Source of the DNA: Enoplosus armatus
Taxonomy: Eukaryota > Chordata > Actinopteri > Centrarchiformes > Enoplosidae
Reading direction: 5' to 3'
NCBI RefSeq assembly: GCF_043641665.1
Contig: NC_092186.1
Location: 20,392,501 to 20,456,500 of the forward strand
Length of the DNA: 64,000 nt
The notes beneath the pieces were generated by a model. The model was not told the origin of the DNA. It did no database searches and saw only the letters and a program-made list of their open reading frames with translations. Positions 50,384-63,599 of this stretch are shown here, in pieces (the stretch's first letter is position 1; every line of letters starts with the position of its first letter). A program made the translations under genes and the position numbers.

Positions 50384-53300
50384 TCACGAGTGGTTCTTGT
50401 CGTAGTTCTTCACCATGCGCTTGATGTGGAACAGTTTGTGTCTCAGCCTGCGACACTGTTTCTTCTTAGACTGGTAGTCTGATGTCTACAGAGCAGAGAG
50501 CATAGATTAGTTATTTAATAATACTAGACAGTGAAAAAGAAAAGCGATGAAAGCTCTGATAGACTGTCTAGATGAGGTGACATTTTGTAGCTGGAAATCT
50601 GTAATACTTTCACAAATAACTGCAATATGTTTTTAATAAAGTTTAGTTTATAAAATGTATCATCAGATATGTCTCCTCACCTGCTTCAGATCCTTCAACT
50701 GATTATATTCCTCTGCCACAGCCTGTGGAAACGTGACGAAAAAGCATTTGTTATGATTGCGCGTCCATCACATACAAACTGAACATTGAAGGAATCTTGT
50801 CTTTTTCTGTTTTCTGTCTTTTTTTTGGTGCAATCGAGCCTCGATGATCAGCAGTGGAGTCTGTCTTTGTGTGTCTATCTGAGCCTTTGCAATGCAAACT
50901 TGCATCTATTAGCAGCCATTGAGAACTGTGGCAGGTAAGCAGGAGAAAGCGGACTGTGATACATTGGAACGGGATGCTCTTCCCTATTTCATATAGATTT
51001 GTAATTCAGCCTCATCGTGTTTGCTCATATATGCTCAGATATTCTCATGCGTTCAGGAGGTGAGTTTTGTGCATATCTGACCTGGTATTTGGCAGAGGTT
51101 TCATCCAATGTGTCCAGCTGCCGGCTGAGTTTGTTCAGCTGATCATTGATGTCGTCCATCTCAGCACAGAGCCGCTTGTATTCCCTGAGGTCGGCATCAA
51201 ACTCTCTCTTATAGTCATGGCGCTCAACATCAGACGTTATCTCTGGGTACGTACTGGAGGAGGAGGAGGAGGAGGAGGAGGAGGGGCCAAAGATCAGCAT
51301 CAGACACAAATCTGCGTCAGTCACTAGAAAGACTTAAAAACACTTCACAAGCTTCACTGAGGTTTACTACTGAACCACAGGAGCGCGGTGCACAGGTCAA
51401 GGAGGTATAGTAAGTGAGTAAGTGCTGGTTTCACTCATGGTTTGTTAGACTTCAAATGTCTCCCTCAGGGATATTCCTTGAAGTCTGGGTGGATCAAATC
51501 ATAGCCAAGTATAACTACTTTCTCATAAACTACATTGACTCCCATGTTTTGTACCTTTGGCCCAATTCTCTCATTATGCCTGAGTACAACTCATGTGAAG
51601 TGGCATGCCTCAGAGGATTAACTACTTTCCTGGACAGAGTGAAGCATATACAGACTGTCGAGCCTTTTCCGTGCTTTGCTGTTCAAGCATCTGTTTATTC
51701 ATTATTCTATACTTGTTTCTAATCCAAATGATATTTTAACCCTTTCACGCATAGTGGTCACTACAGTGAACAGCTATTCAAAAGCTGTTTTCTTGTATAT
51801 GCATGGGTTTTAATGGTATAGTTGCACATCAACCACCACAGTGGACACTAGTGCGTCATCCCATACACTGCCACTCACTGGCCAGCCATTGTAAGCGCAA
51901 CACAAATGTCTCAAAACCAAGATGGCCAGCCGAAGGCCAGAAATGCTGAGCAGCTCAGGAATAACTTGCCAATCCTTCTATAGTAGGAGACCCTTGCAGG
52001 TAAATAAAATTTGGTAACATCAAGTAACAACTAAGGAGTAATACAATTGTTAAAATTTCCATTTTATTCATTGGTGTGTTAAATACATATTTCTTCAGTT
52101 GAAAACTCAAACGCATGCTGTCCACCCGAGTGGACATGTGAAGAACTTTGAAAAATGAGCGTTTGAAAAAAATAAAGTTAAATTGTTTTTTTCATGCCTA
52201 AAGAGAAATAAAAACACTTAGGAAAAAAATCCTGACTGAGGCTGTCATAATTCATGCATGAAAGGGCTAGCTGCATTTTTCCTGTAAATCGTGTCACTCT
52301 CACATGAGCTTGATTTTCTGAGCTTACATTTATTCATTGAAAGAATTTAGGTCTGGTCCTGAGGGAGCGACAATATTTAACTGCAATCTACAGTCTGCGT
52401 TCTTAGATGACGACATTTCCGTCTTTAATCCAGACAGTGTCTGAGCTGCACGCAGATACAATAGCGCACTCGTGGAAGCTTAATTCTCACCTCTCCCACT
52501 CTTCTCCGTCGAGTTCATTGCCTGTTTCTCCTCCTGTGGTGTACTCTGTCTCATACTGAGACTCATCCAGCTCGGGGTTACGTCTGTGCCTCTTGCCCCT
52601 GTTGGCAGAGGGTTTGCGGCCCCCGCCGGTCTCCTCTGAAGGGCTGGAGCTGATTCGTCCACCGTGGGAGAAGGCTTCTGACGGTCTGCTGGTGGTCCTC
52701 TCTGAGTACCTGTAGGACAGCAACAAAAACATGAACACATACATACATTAATGCACTAACCCTACTTAAACTCACATTTAAGAGACCTGCTGTATTTGCA
52801 TCATTACTACAAAGCTTCACCACCTTTTTTCCACCCCTTCGGTCATCCTCTCAGGCTGCTCACAGCCCCCAATACTAATATACGCAGCCTGTATGCAGCC
52901 TGAGAGTCAAGTCAATCCCCCTGTGCTGATAAAACTTATTGCTGAGAGTTCATCAATCTGTAACTCTAAATGTCCCCATCCCCAGTGGAAGTTATGCCCT
53001 TGACTATATCAAACAAATTAAGCAAAATGCGAAATTACATAAAGAACATCATGACCCAAATAACACCAGGAACTTAAAGAGTGGTCTAATGTGACACAGT
53101 GTCTAAAGAAAACACACACTTAGTGTTCTGGCCCAGACAGATACATATGTTGGAAGGTAAACACCTTGAACCACTAATGATTGTTGTTGCTCACACCCTA
53201 CAGTTTGACTCTCACTGACCAGGAAGCACAGCTCTTTAATAACGTGAAGGAGGAAACATGCTCAATTTTGTAGGTTTGGAGGGATTTGTAGAGGAATCTG

Positions 53301-55853
53301 AATCCAGCGGTGCAGATATTACAAGTTCTTACAAAGAAGGCTGCATTATGTCGACAACAGAGCGCACCGCAGGTCTTCAGGCTAACGTTCTTCTGCTTAT
53401 GAAAACGCCAGCTCTGTTTACTTTGTGAGAGGAGGAAATCATCAAAATAATAATATTCTGTGCTTTGAACCAAATCCAAATCCTTGCAGCTACGTAAAAT
53501 GTTATTATTTTGTCCTATTTTCTGTGAACAGTGAAGTTCACACTATTCAGGTCATTTAGAGTATATGTTTGATAAGAGCTGGGATTGTTTTTTTTCCCAG
53601 AGGTACTGAGATGTTAGAAACTGTAAAGAGCAACAAACTGAGTCTTTTAGTCTCACACACGCTGCAGTCTTGACAACGTTAATGCAGACAAAAACAAGGT
53701 ACCTGAGAAATCATTTCTAGCTTTGAAGAAAAGCAAATACATTCGTTCACAAATATCCTGCCTTTTCCCTTCCTCAGAGATTTCAATGAACATGAGAAAA
53801 AAAAACAAGGGGAAGTTAATCCAACGAGGGCTCAAAGGTCACACACAGAGCTCTTTTTGTGGGTAGGGCAATATGTTTTCATGGGCTTTAAAACAGAGCA
53901 GTGATTAGATATTGCTTGCCTGAGTCACATGTTTGGAGGTTCATTGTTTGTGTGGAATCTTTGCTTCACAGTGGACAGACTCAAATGCTGCAGCTACTGT
54001 ACTAGAAATGTATTATTCACAAAATGACCTCATTCTGCTATTGGAAGTTTCCACACAGCTGAAATATTTCTTAAAGACACAGTAAAATAAAAAAACACAT
54101 TTTATAAGTTCTAATTCTGCGTCCTTGTGTTGGTCAGTTATCTCTTGTTATAAGCCAAATGTATATCAAAGAATGTTTTTATATTAAAATGCTTCTCTCT
54201 TCTTTTCCTGTAAAACATTAAAAAAAATTAGATTTCTCATCTTGAACTTGGGGCCACATGTATCCAATCAAATGTGATTTGGGGCAACTGGCTAACACCA
54301 CTCACCATATATAACCACACTAGCTGGTCCTAGTAGCTGATATCATGGGTCAGAGGTGTGTGTTTCAATGTCAGTTTCAAAAGAGCGTTGTTGAGGTCAA
54401 ATTTCTTCGTTTGTCCCTCGTCCTCCTGATCTAACAACGTGGGTGAGGGAGTTTTGGGGCGAGACCAACAGTCCTCTACAGCTCCATATTGCAGTGTGTT
54501 TGCTAAACAACTCCCACTTTTGGGAGATCCAATCAATGGATCGGATTTAAATCCCTCTCATACCTAAACGCCGCCCACGTGTTTCGTTCCACCGGGAAAT
54601 ATGTCACATTACAGAAGAAAACGACGCTCTAACTTCCGTTTCACTGTGACTTCAAGAAAAGCGTTTAGAAACATTCAAATCAGCGATAACGTGCTTCATC
54701 TGATTCATATGTAGAATTTTAGACTCTTAAGAGCTGAAAAGACGAAACAGGGTCACCCACTCTTTGCTGTCGTATTCGTCCCCGTTATAGGAGCTGCTGT
54801 CCACCTTGGCTGGGGGGTAGGAGATGACACTGTTCGCTGAGGCGTTGAGCAGACCGGCTCCCTTCTCTGACACCAGCAGGGTTGGGGCGTCTTGAACACT
54901 GCGGCTTTCCTCCACATTGTTCACCTACAGCAGACAGGAAAAAACAGAAGGAACAGACTCAGCAAACACAAACAAACAACTGAAGCACTCACAAAGACCA
55001 GGCTCATTTTCTGACTGACATCCTGTTAAAGAAACTGTTCTCCTCTTTGCCTGAGGTCTTAACTTGAGGAGAAAAAAAAAAGCTATCACTACACTGGAGA
55101 CAAACGTATGGTAATTAGTGCTTAAAGTTTGAAAGAGCAGTCAGGCATGTAATTGGACAGCACAGTTCAACTCCTCAGTGAAATGAGGGTTATCTGCTTG
55201 GTTCGCAGTGCTTGAAAAGGTCAAGAGAAGAAAAACAAAGGATGACTGAAGGCTAATTGTTAAATAAACCCAACACTAACCACAAATAAACCAAAACCTT
55301 AGAGACTGTAATGTAATACGGTTGATGGTCTCTTGTTTACAGTGTTTAATTAAGTTTTCCCGTATTTGAAGTCTGTTTCTGACTTATAACCTAAAAAGAT
55401 TAGTCATAAGGATATGAAATTATACAAAAGATCTGACAATGCAGCTTTGCTTTCACTTCTTTCTATTGTCTGATGTCTTCATGGACACCTGGAACGGATG
55501 TGTGCCTCCTTTCTTTCTTCAAAAAAATGTCTGTCATGTAAATAACTTTGCCTTAATCTGTATTTCCAAGTCCTTCCTGTGAGGTCAGACAGTCACAATG
55601 AAGGCCTCAGGGGTGGTCACTGCTTCTTCCACTTCCACTGGTTCCAGTAAATCATTAGATGCCTTTTACACAACCTCCACACAAAGCAGTACTTACTGTT
55701 TCTCTTCTACCTGAAAGGCTACCTGGCTTTACGTTAACAGAAACCATTTGGTTGTTTTTAAAATGTAGCAACACAAAGAGGTCACTAAAAATACAACAAA
55801 AAGGAGACTAGACCTAAAATAATGAATTGTATTAGTAAGTAAGCATATACACA

Positions 55854-55893
<40 letters not shown>

Positions 55894-58800
55894 CACATAA
55901 ATGCCTTTTCTGACAAAACACATCTGACATCTACTGCACCTGCACAAGAAGGCATAAATATTTGCTGTATTTTAGCACCAGTCCTTGGGGCGCTGCTTAC
56001 AGGTGAAAAGTTACTATTTCCCAACTATATAAAAGCCATACAAAACATCCATCCTGCTTTCTTGGGTGGTACATTACTGAGGAAATTCCTCACTGTGCAG
56101 GAGCACAGCCTAACATCAGCCAAGCCCCCAAAAAACAATAATCATGGTGGGTGGAGTGTCTGGGCGGGGGAGAGTTGCCCTTCTTGCAGCTGCAGGAGAA
56201 TCCCATTTGAAGACTGCACCTCATGTAAGAATCCCAACAATGCCCTCTCAGTGTGCAAAGTCTGTAAGCACAGCAAGTCTGAGAGCCCTGGACCCGGTGA
56301 AGAAAAGCATGGAGGCAAAGATGGAGAGAGACAGAGAGTGGCAGGAAGACAAAGTGCAGGATGTTGATGAGTTGTTGATGAGAAGTATGACACTTCTTGT
56401 TATATTTTATTGAGCAGCAGTGATTGACATATTTAAAAGAGAAAATACAGTGAATGCTGCAATTTTCTAACACAAGGACCACATGCCAACCGTGGACTGC
56501 AACATCTGTAAGGACAAGTGTAGCCGCCAAATGAAGTCAGCAGTTTAACTCATTAAGTTTACCTATAAGTTGCCTTTTCACTAAATGATGAAAAAAACTA
56601 ACCCAGGAGGTTTGTTAATGACGAGCAACATGTGATTTTTCAGAAATATTTTGTTTTTCTGTATATTTTTGTTTGTTTTAGAAATAATTTTTATTTAATA
56701 CAATGTAGATAACCAATACACGCCTGAATTTATTTTGAAAAGAAAGTCACAATTTATCTATTAGACTAGTGATCAGACTAATTGCAATTAGATACTCTTC
56801 AGCCCCACTGTACACTATTCCTCCTTGAAGAGACGTCAGTCACACAACACAAACCATAAACCCCAACAGTCAGAACAGAGATACCACTGGAAGAAGAATT
56901 ACAAAATCTTTGTCATCCAGGGTTCAGCAGCATTTCATTTCTTATTACAATATCATTCTACTTGTTTCATGTCTAATCTTGTGCTATATATAACAATGTC
57001 AAACCACATTTACTCTCTGTTTGGATGTTTTAATCCACGTCTATGAAACCTGCCGACATCTGTGCAGCACTTCAGTGTTTCCAGCGTGCAGACAGCCCTG
57101 CAGAAACCGACTCTGATGACCTCATGCAGCAGACACAATGCAGCCCCCCCTGGGCGAGCTGAATGAGGCCAGTGTGTGAGGTCATCAGAGTATGCCAGTC
57201 CACCCCGAGCTCAGCAACAGAGACGGGTCCAATCTCAAACCAACCACAGCCTTAGACTGTCACTGTCCTTGTGTTTAAAGGAGCCAAACAAGCCTGATGA
57301 CTAATTTTGTGGCACAGATATGCAGGTAGGGAAGCAACGAAGGAAATAAATAACTGCAGAGTGGAACATTTGACATATGAAGACAATAAGGAAATAAGGA
57401 CAGGCATTCTACCACACTAACAGCCCGTTTATTGGGGCTGTTACGGAGATAAAACATGTATATGTAAACATAATAGCACACTTTGGCTGACCTGCTTTTG
57501 AAGAGAATAAAGTCTTCAGGGAGCAAAGTCAAATATGGTCCAGAACCTACATACATGTTTTAATCTTTGAGACTGACTAGCTTGAATAAATAAGGATCTG
57601 ACTACAATGACAGTCATCAAGTCTTCCAAGAACTCTTAACCCTTTTTCTCAGTCTTAATAATCCTTTTTCACAGCAATATTTACATCAACAATGTCAAGA
57701 ATTGTGACATTTCTAAATGTAGTAGCAGTGTACACCCCATTCCTGTACCTACAATAAGTCAGATGACATCAGTGAGCATGGCTTCATTATCAGACACTAG
57801 CTCTAGTCATAGGATTTGCTCTGGGCTCGTCTACTCTGCTCTGCCTATACACCTCCATGTGCATGATGCCATGTTCTAGGCAATGACAGTCACTCTCTAA
57901 AACAAACAGCTCTATATAATCCAATATAACACTGTGTCTGTTTATGCTTCTTTTGGTATTTTTCAGTCAGTGCAAAAGTGTGACACACATCCTTCATTGA
58001 CAAATCTGATCAAATGATAGAGCTAAGCTAGCACTTCTGAGTCCTTTAAGTGTACACACTGCCATATATGCACTCCCTTTCAATAAGTTTTGGATACAAG
58101 ACTTATCACTGGCAGTTATCGTGGTAGAATAGATGGGTGGATGGGGTTTAAGGGGACAAAGTCAGCTGGCAATATTTAGTTTTGTTTTCTTGCATACTTC
58201 AAGGAAGTAGTTTTTATTTTTTCTATTTGTATTTCTTTCAGTTGCAATTGGCATGTATGCACTGAATGCCGTGTGTCTGCATGTATTGATTTGTGTTCCC
58301 CTGCACAATGTTTGAACACACATTGGACGTGGACATTATGTATTGAGGAGGATTCTGACTACAGTATGCACTGTAGCGGACAGAAAGGAAATGTTCTTCA
58401 GACCCACGTTTCATTTAGTTTTAAGATACAAAACAATAAAAAAAAAAAATGCTCACAAAAAACAAACCTAGTTTACCAAATGTGGAGCTACCCTATAATT
58501 CAACCTGAGCTTTTGATTCATTGTCATTCTCTGTATGAAACAGGCATCATTTGAAAAGTGGCAGGTCAAGTCAATAATCAACCCATATCTCAGGTAACAG
58601 TCCCATATGACTTGCGTGATGTTGACATTTAAAAACCCGAAGGCAGGCTCTCTAGAAACCACCTGCCTGCTTACTATCTCCTCAGGTGGTTAATGATTAC
58701 TCAGAGTGAAACCAGGTAGTAGACCGTGAGCAAACAATCACTGACTGCTATCAGCCCTGACCCAGAACAAAGTGACTCAGTCAGAGGAAACACTGTTACA

Positions 58801-61800
58801 GTAGTGTGGCCGTTTCCCTGCTGGATCCTTTAAACCGATAACCGATATATGAAGCTCCTTTTGGACTTCCAACTCATAAAAGACGATCGATGAAAACATA
58901 TGAGAGGTTTAAACTGGTGAACAACATTGCAAAGAGTAGCTGGTCATATTGTGCAGCTATGTCAAAAATAGAATAACAAGTGACCAAACTGGGAATGTGC
59001 ACGTCTCAGCTTGGCTATTTACTGCATCTGCATCACCACAGTCACCTAACCTGTCTTTACAGCTGATGACTACCTCACTGATGACCTACCTACTTACCTA
59101 CTTTACGTTGTAAACACGGCTGGAAACTTATTTGCCACATATCAGTTTTGGTGCCTGAACCTTCTATGTCGAAAAAACACCGTAGTTGATCATTTCATCA
59201 TCTAATCAAATCTGTCGGTTAACATTGTGTCCCATCAACTTTCCTTAGGCTGGATTTAAACTCTCTGTGACCCTGTTTATTTGACTGCGAGCTTGCATGC
59301 ACAACACAAGGTCAGTTAGGGTCGAAATATAATTTTTCTTTGTAAATCCCATGTAAACCCGGTCTTATTAAACTGTGACTACCAGCCTGTTGTCTCTTAC
59401 CCATTCCTCTACGTCTCTGCCCTCTGAGGCCTTCCCGCCAACAAGAGGCTCATCCCAGTAGATGTTTGGTTTCCCGTAGCGCCAGATCTTCCCTCTTGTT
59501 TTGTGTGCAAAGAAAGCTGCAACACCCAGGGCGATGACAACCAGGAATCCACACACCATGGCAACTCCCTGGGAAAGCAAGAACATGAGAATAAAATCTG
59601 GAAAGTTGTCAAGGAGATAAGCTGTAAGATAAAGCTGGTTTATCCTGGTACAAGAAGTACACAAATACACATATGTGACGTCATTGGGAGAAATACATAT
59701 CACAAGTTGTGGCTCCATGTACCCGAAAATGCAACAAATGCTTCATGATAACAGAAAACAGTACAGGACTGATTCAGACTCACTTTTCCCACATTTCTAA
59801 CAGCTTTATACACAACTGTTTCACAAAAACAGATGGTGTATGACAGACAAGTAAACCCAAAGCATTTCAATTATATTCATTTTAGTGCTTATACAATGTG
59901 TAAATTAACTGATTAGTATATGAAAACAAAACTAATCATCATTTAATAACAAAAAGTGCCAAACATTCACTGGTCCCAGCTTATAAAATGTGAGGATTTG
60001 CTGCTTTTCTTTGTTTTATAATATTGTACATTGGATATATTTGAGCTTTGGGCTTTTGTTCAGACGAGATAAACAAAAGCAATTTAAAAACGTCACTTAA
60101 AGCTATTTTCTGCCAATTTATAGACTAAACAGTTCATGGATCCATTTTTAAAAAGGAGGTCAATTGGTGAGATTCTGACTTGCACCTTCCATAGAAACTA
60201 TTAGTTACAACTGTAGCCCAATCATTTCAAAATCATGTAGTAAATATTCAAATTAGACTACATCTACTTGAAATTATCCTGAAGAGAGTCTGGGAGCAAA
60301 CCCTGCGGTGTCACATCAAACACTGATTTGATATCTACAAAATATGTACAGGAAAAGCTACAAACCTCCTGTGGGTCCACAAAGCAGTAATGGTAGAGAT
60401 ACTGGTTGTACATGGGGAAGCCTCCCACTCCTCCCATCTGTGAGTAGCTGGTCTGGTAGAGGTTCTGGCACATCATAAGCATCGGGTTGTACATCATACT
60501 GGAGGAGCCCTGGGCCATGGGGTTCACCCCGACAATGTAGACAATGTTTATGATGCCCTGAAAAAAACATGAAGTTAGTACATTAACAGTCATGTTGATA
60601 TCTACAATTATAAAATCTGTCAGTGTGGAAGACATAGAGGAGAGTCGTCTTCCTTAGTATTCAATTCAAATATGACTAATACAACACTGTCAGATCATGT
60701 CACATCATCAAGACCCACAGTCAGCAGCAATCATATCACTCCTGTCATTTGCTGAACATCCTGTAAAGTGTACAGTACAACGAGGAGTTGTATTTTGGAC
60801 AAACACACCTTTGATGATTCTCTAGTGTTTTCTAGTCTGTCTGTAAAAATACTTTGTTGGAGCTTAATCAGCTGGAAATATCTAAAAACATGCACATTTT
60901 TATAGATGCTTGGTATGATAAATCTTCTGCCTGTATCTACACTGAACTTGATAATGTGCTGAGCACAAATAAACCGTTGCACTCCTACAGGTGTAAGAAA
61001 TCATGTAAACTCTGCTTGAATCAATTTCAAATTCTCTGGGATAATTTCAGAAGTAAAAATAAAAAACACAAAGTTGAGGACTACATTAAGACAAAGTCCA
61101 GCCAACTTATATACATTTACTTTAACTGAAGACTCCATTCCAACATCTCGACACTCTAAAGCTCCAACAGGTTGGAATAAAATTAACAGATTGGATCTAC
61201 AGTATTATAACAGTAGTATTACTACACTGTATATTAAGCAGCTTTAACATCTTGGTGTGATCTTGGCGTGTAGAACACTGGGATCTGGGCAGAGTTCAAC
61301 TGTGTACACAGAGTCCTGTTCCAGATTATACTTCTGGTATTTTGGGTTTTGGAAAACATGCTCTTTTAAATACCGTTCATAACAGACCGAGGCTACAGCA
61401 GTTTACAGCAGTTAGTTGGGATGTGGGATGGTAACCAACAAATATTCCAGATATGTCATTTTAAACACCTTCAGTGTCAAACCATACATGAGGCAGCAGA
61501 ACTAAACAGAGGTGCTTTGTGTGATTCAGGTAAGATGGAAGATTAATTCCAGTTTAAACTTTATTGTCCCTTACAAGAATGATTTAAGTATATTGTCCTC
61601 CATCTTAGTTTCTTTTAGCTGGATGATGATAAAAGACTTGACCTGTTTTAACAAGGGAGTGGGGTTTTTTTCTTTCGGGATAATTGCTATTGAGTTTATG
61701 GCAAATAAACATATATTTATATATAGAGTTTTCCCTCTGCATTGCAAATGTTCAGTATACAATATTTGGTATATTCTACGCCTCTGTGGGCTGGCAGTGT

Positions 61801-62704
61801 GTATGACGTGAAAATAAACAGAAAGGTACAGACTAATATACCAATATACAATATACAAGGAGCTGCAAACATATATACAAATATCATTGGATTAGGAAAA
61901 GCAGTAAAGCGAAACTATACTATCTATAACTGTACTCAAGAGTCAAGAATCAAGAGTCTGAATTTAAAGATGGTTATCTGTGTCCTTGTTCCTCTACACA
62001 GAAATCTTATGCTACTAATGAATGAATCACCCATCACCAGCGTCATATTTTACAGTTTCCTCCACACAAAGTGATTGGAGACAGAGAAGTGGAACAGCAG
62101 AAACAACAAGAATGAGTCTCACCTGCAGGACAGCCATGATGATGCTGGCTATCATGAGGGCCAGAAAGAACTTCCTACTGCGGACAGTGTTGGATTTCGA
62201 GAAGCTGGTGATGAAGAAGGCCAGCGCCCCAATGAAGTTAAGGGCTGCCATGGCAATCATGGTGGTTTTGGCTGAGTAAGGTGAGATGTAGGAGCCGTAG
62301 CTGTTGCCGTAGCCTCCATAACCTCCGTAACCTCCATAACCACCGTATCCTGAACCGTAGCTGCCGTATCCGCTGCCATATCCGCTGCCGTAGCCCATTC
62401 CCATTCCCATTCCCATTCCATACTGCATGTCCCACATGAGAGTGGAGGCCACGCAGGCAAATATCGCCACACACAACACGATGACCGTAGCCATCATGGC
62501 CTTGATGATCCCCGGAGGTGACAGCCATTTGTAGAAGTGCTGCGGTTTCTCCTCGATGTAGTAAGATCCCGGCGGAGGTGGGTATGCGTTGTAATCGCTC
62601 TGAGGGTCATGGAAGCTGCCTGGAGGGCCAAAGCCATTGTTGGATGGCGAGGTGAAAGGAGGACTGTAGACAGGTGGGCTCTCATAGCGCTGCTTGTCAA
62701 ACAT
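50384..62704 (-). CDS. ocln: occludin, full-length tetraspan MARVEL protein
   Basis: Eight coding exons on the minus strand: 62704-62123, 60557-60366, 59568-59401, 54924-54761, 52709-52491, 51253-51082, 50722-50681, 50485-50384. The total is 1641 nt, 546 aa (human OCLN 522). Occludin is a tight-junction membrane protein of epithelia and endothelia. Seen here: an N-terminal PPVY (PPxY type, WW-domain ligand, residues 10-13); FYKWLSPPG before TM1 (about 67-90); a Gly/Tyr/Met-rich first extracellular loop (about 91-146); TM2 (147-168); TM3 (179-205); a second loop with C224 and C252 and the YLYHYCFVDPQE signature; TM4 (260-281); and a cytosolic tail. The tail ends in the occludin/ELL coiled-coil domain (about 440-546), which contains YETEYTTGGETGNELDGEEW, TYPEITS, the YKREFDADLREYKRL helix and the final KLFHIKRMVKNYD. 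The 5' splice acceptor (TTTACAG) is 28 nt before the ATG, so an upstream non-coding exon exists. It is tail-to-tail with nr2f6, where mammals have OCEL1. Confidence 0.97.
51256..51286. repeat. ocln: GGA/CCT trinucleotide repeat forming a polypyrimidine tract
   Basis: About ten CCT units (minus strand) run straight into the CAG acceptor of the ocln exon at 51253-51082. The repeat itself serves as the pyrimidine tract of that 3' splice site. Confidence 0.9.
55856..55890. repeat. TA dinucleotide microsatellite
   Basis: TA/CATA run in ocln intron between the exons at 59401 and 54924. Confidence 0.9.
56137..56370 (+). other. Cys-rich open segment in ocln intron, unknown
   Basis: Antisense to ocln, one frame reads SCPSCSCR, DCTSCKNPNN and SVCKVCKHSK, then a charged stretch and a stop. 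A second Cys cluster (CNICKDKC) follows at about 56498 in another frame. It could be a decayed insertion from a Cys-rich coding gene or simple chance; there is no start or splice support. Confidence 0.2.
59905..60215. repeat. dispersed repeat, family B copy
   Basis: Sits in ocln intron. It contains ACTGATTAGTATATGAAAAC, 'CACTGGTCCCAGCTTATAAA' and 'AATGTGAGGATTTGCTGCTT', as in the other family B copies. Confidence 0.6.
60560..62122. other. ocln intron 2, no additional gene seen
   Basis: AT-rich intron (between coding exons 62704-62123 and 60557-60366). The part 60860-61900 is compositionally even and could be an old transposon, but I cannot identify a protein or terminal repeats. Confidence 0.5.
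62286..62418 (-). repeat. ocln: coding tandem repeats in ocln extracellular loop 1
   Basis: A hexamer coding Gly-Met is repeated four times (62394-62418), followed by imperfect GGN-TAN units coding Gly-Ser-Gly-Tyr and Gly-Gly-Tyr repeats (62286-62392). The human loop is also Gly/Tyr-rich, but the Gly-Met array is a local expansion. Confidence 0.85.
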
Positions 62705-62732
62705 GGCTCAAAGATGCAAAGATGTCCTCGAA

Positions 62733-63599
62733 CTGTAAACAAAAACAACAAAACAAAAAGAGTTTGTGGACAATACAGAGAGAGACTGCACAAAGCTAGG
62801 CAGAGTTGTCCAGCTCTGTTTTTCAGCAGCACTGATATGAGCAGTGCTACGTGGAGATATGGGAAAGTTAGGCGTGACTGTCTTTGGTACTGAGGCTTAG
62901 TAACAGAACAGTGTAAATGTTTTACCAATTTCCAAGGGAGTGTGATTTATGAGGGCACAAGTTAGGCTTGTTTACTGTCTCTTTCTGTCTGTGAGTAAAA
63001 GAGGTTTTACAGAGAGAAGAAACTTCATCACTTATCATATCACAAACTAGATCAGACCTGCTTTCCTACGTTGACAGAAAATAGATATATTAGAGGAATG
63101 ACCTTAGCTTTGAGATCTCTGGACCAGCAAAGTCAGAATCAGTGTGGAGATGTCGGTACCAGGACAGGGAGCGCAGCCAAACAATACGTTCCTTTTTGCC
63201 TCTTCATAGGCTGTAAGAGTTTCTCTCCAGCCCCCACAAAGTCCATCCAGACTTTGAGCATTTCACATCCCACCCTCCAGCTCAAAATTCTGTTTTCTTT
63301 CTGCCACAAATCTTACAGAGAGACACCCAAGGCCACAGTGTATACGACTTAACAATGCCCATTCTTCTACATGGAGCCCTGTAGGGAGTGGGCTGCCTAC
63401 ATGTTTGTGTGAAATGGCATGTAAACAGCCGGGCAAAGTTACTATAGAGGGCAGAAAATGAGAACATTAATGCCTACTTTTTCCTTATTTGCCAACTCTA
63501 ATCTCAGCCTGATACGAACACAATGTTGAGTGCAATGTGCTTGTAACAGACTTGTAACTGTTAATACGCCACAAAACAATAGGGCAAATAACTCATTAA
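62733..63599. other. ocln 5' intron or upstream DNA
   Basis: This follows (minus sense, upstream of) the acceptor at 62732. The first, non-coding ocln exon and promoter should be here or beyond the window end; I could not fix either. Confidence 0.4.

Noticed and set aside
54756..54761. Alternative ocln donor TGG|GTGACC
   Set aside because: Would leave in phase 0, but the next exon starts with one base completing a codon. The donor after AAAGA (GTGGGT) gives the correct phase and the Tyr-Ser-Glu-Arg continuation.
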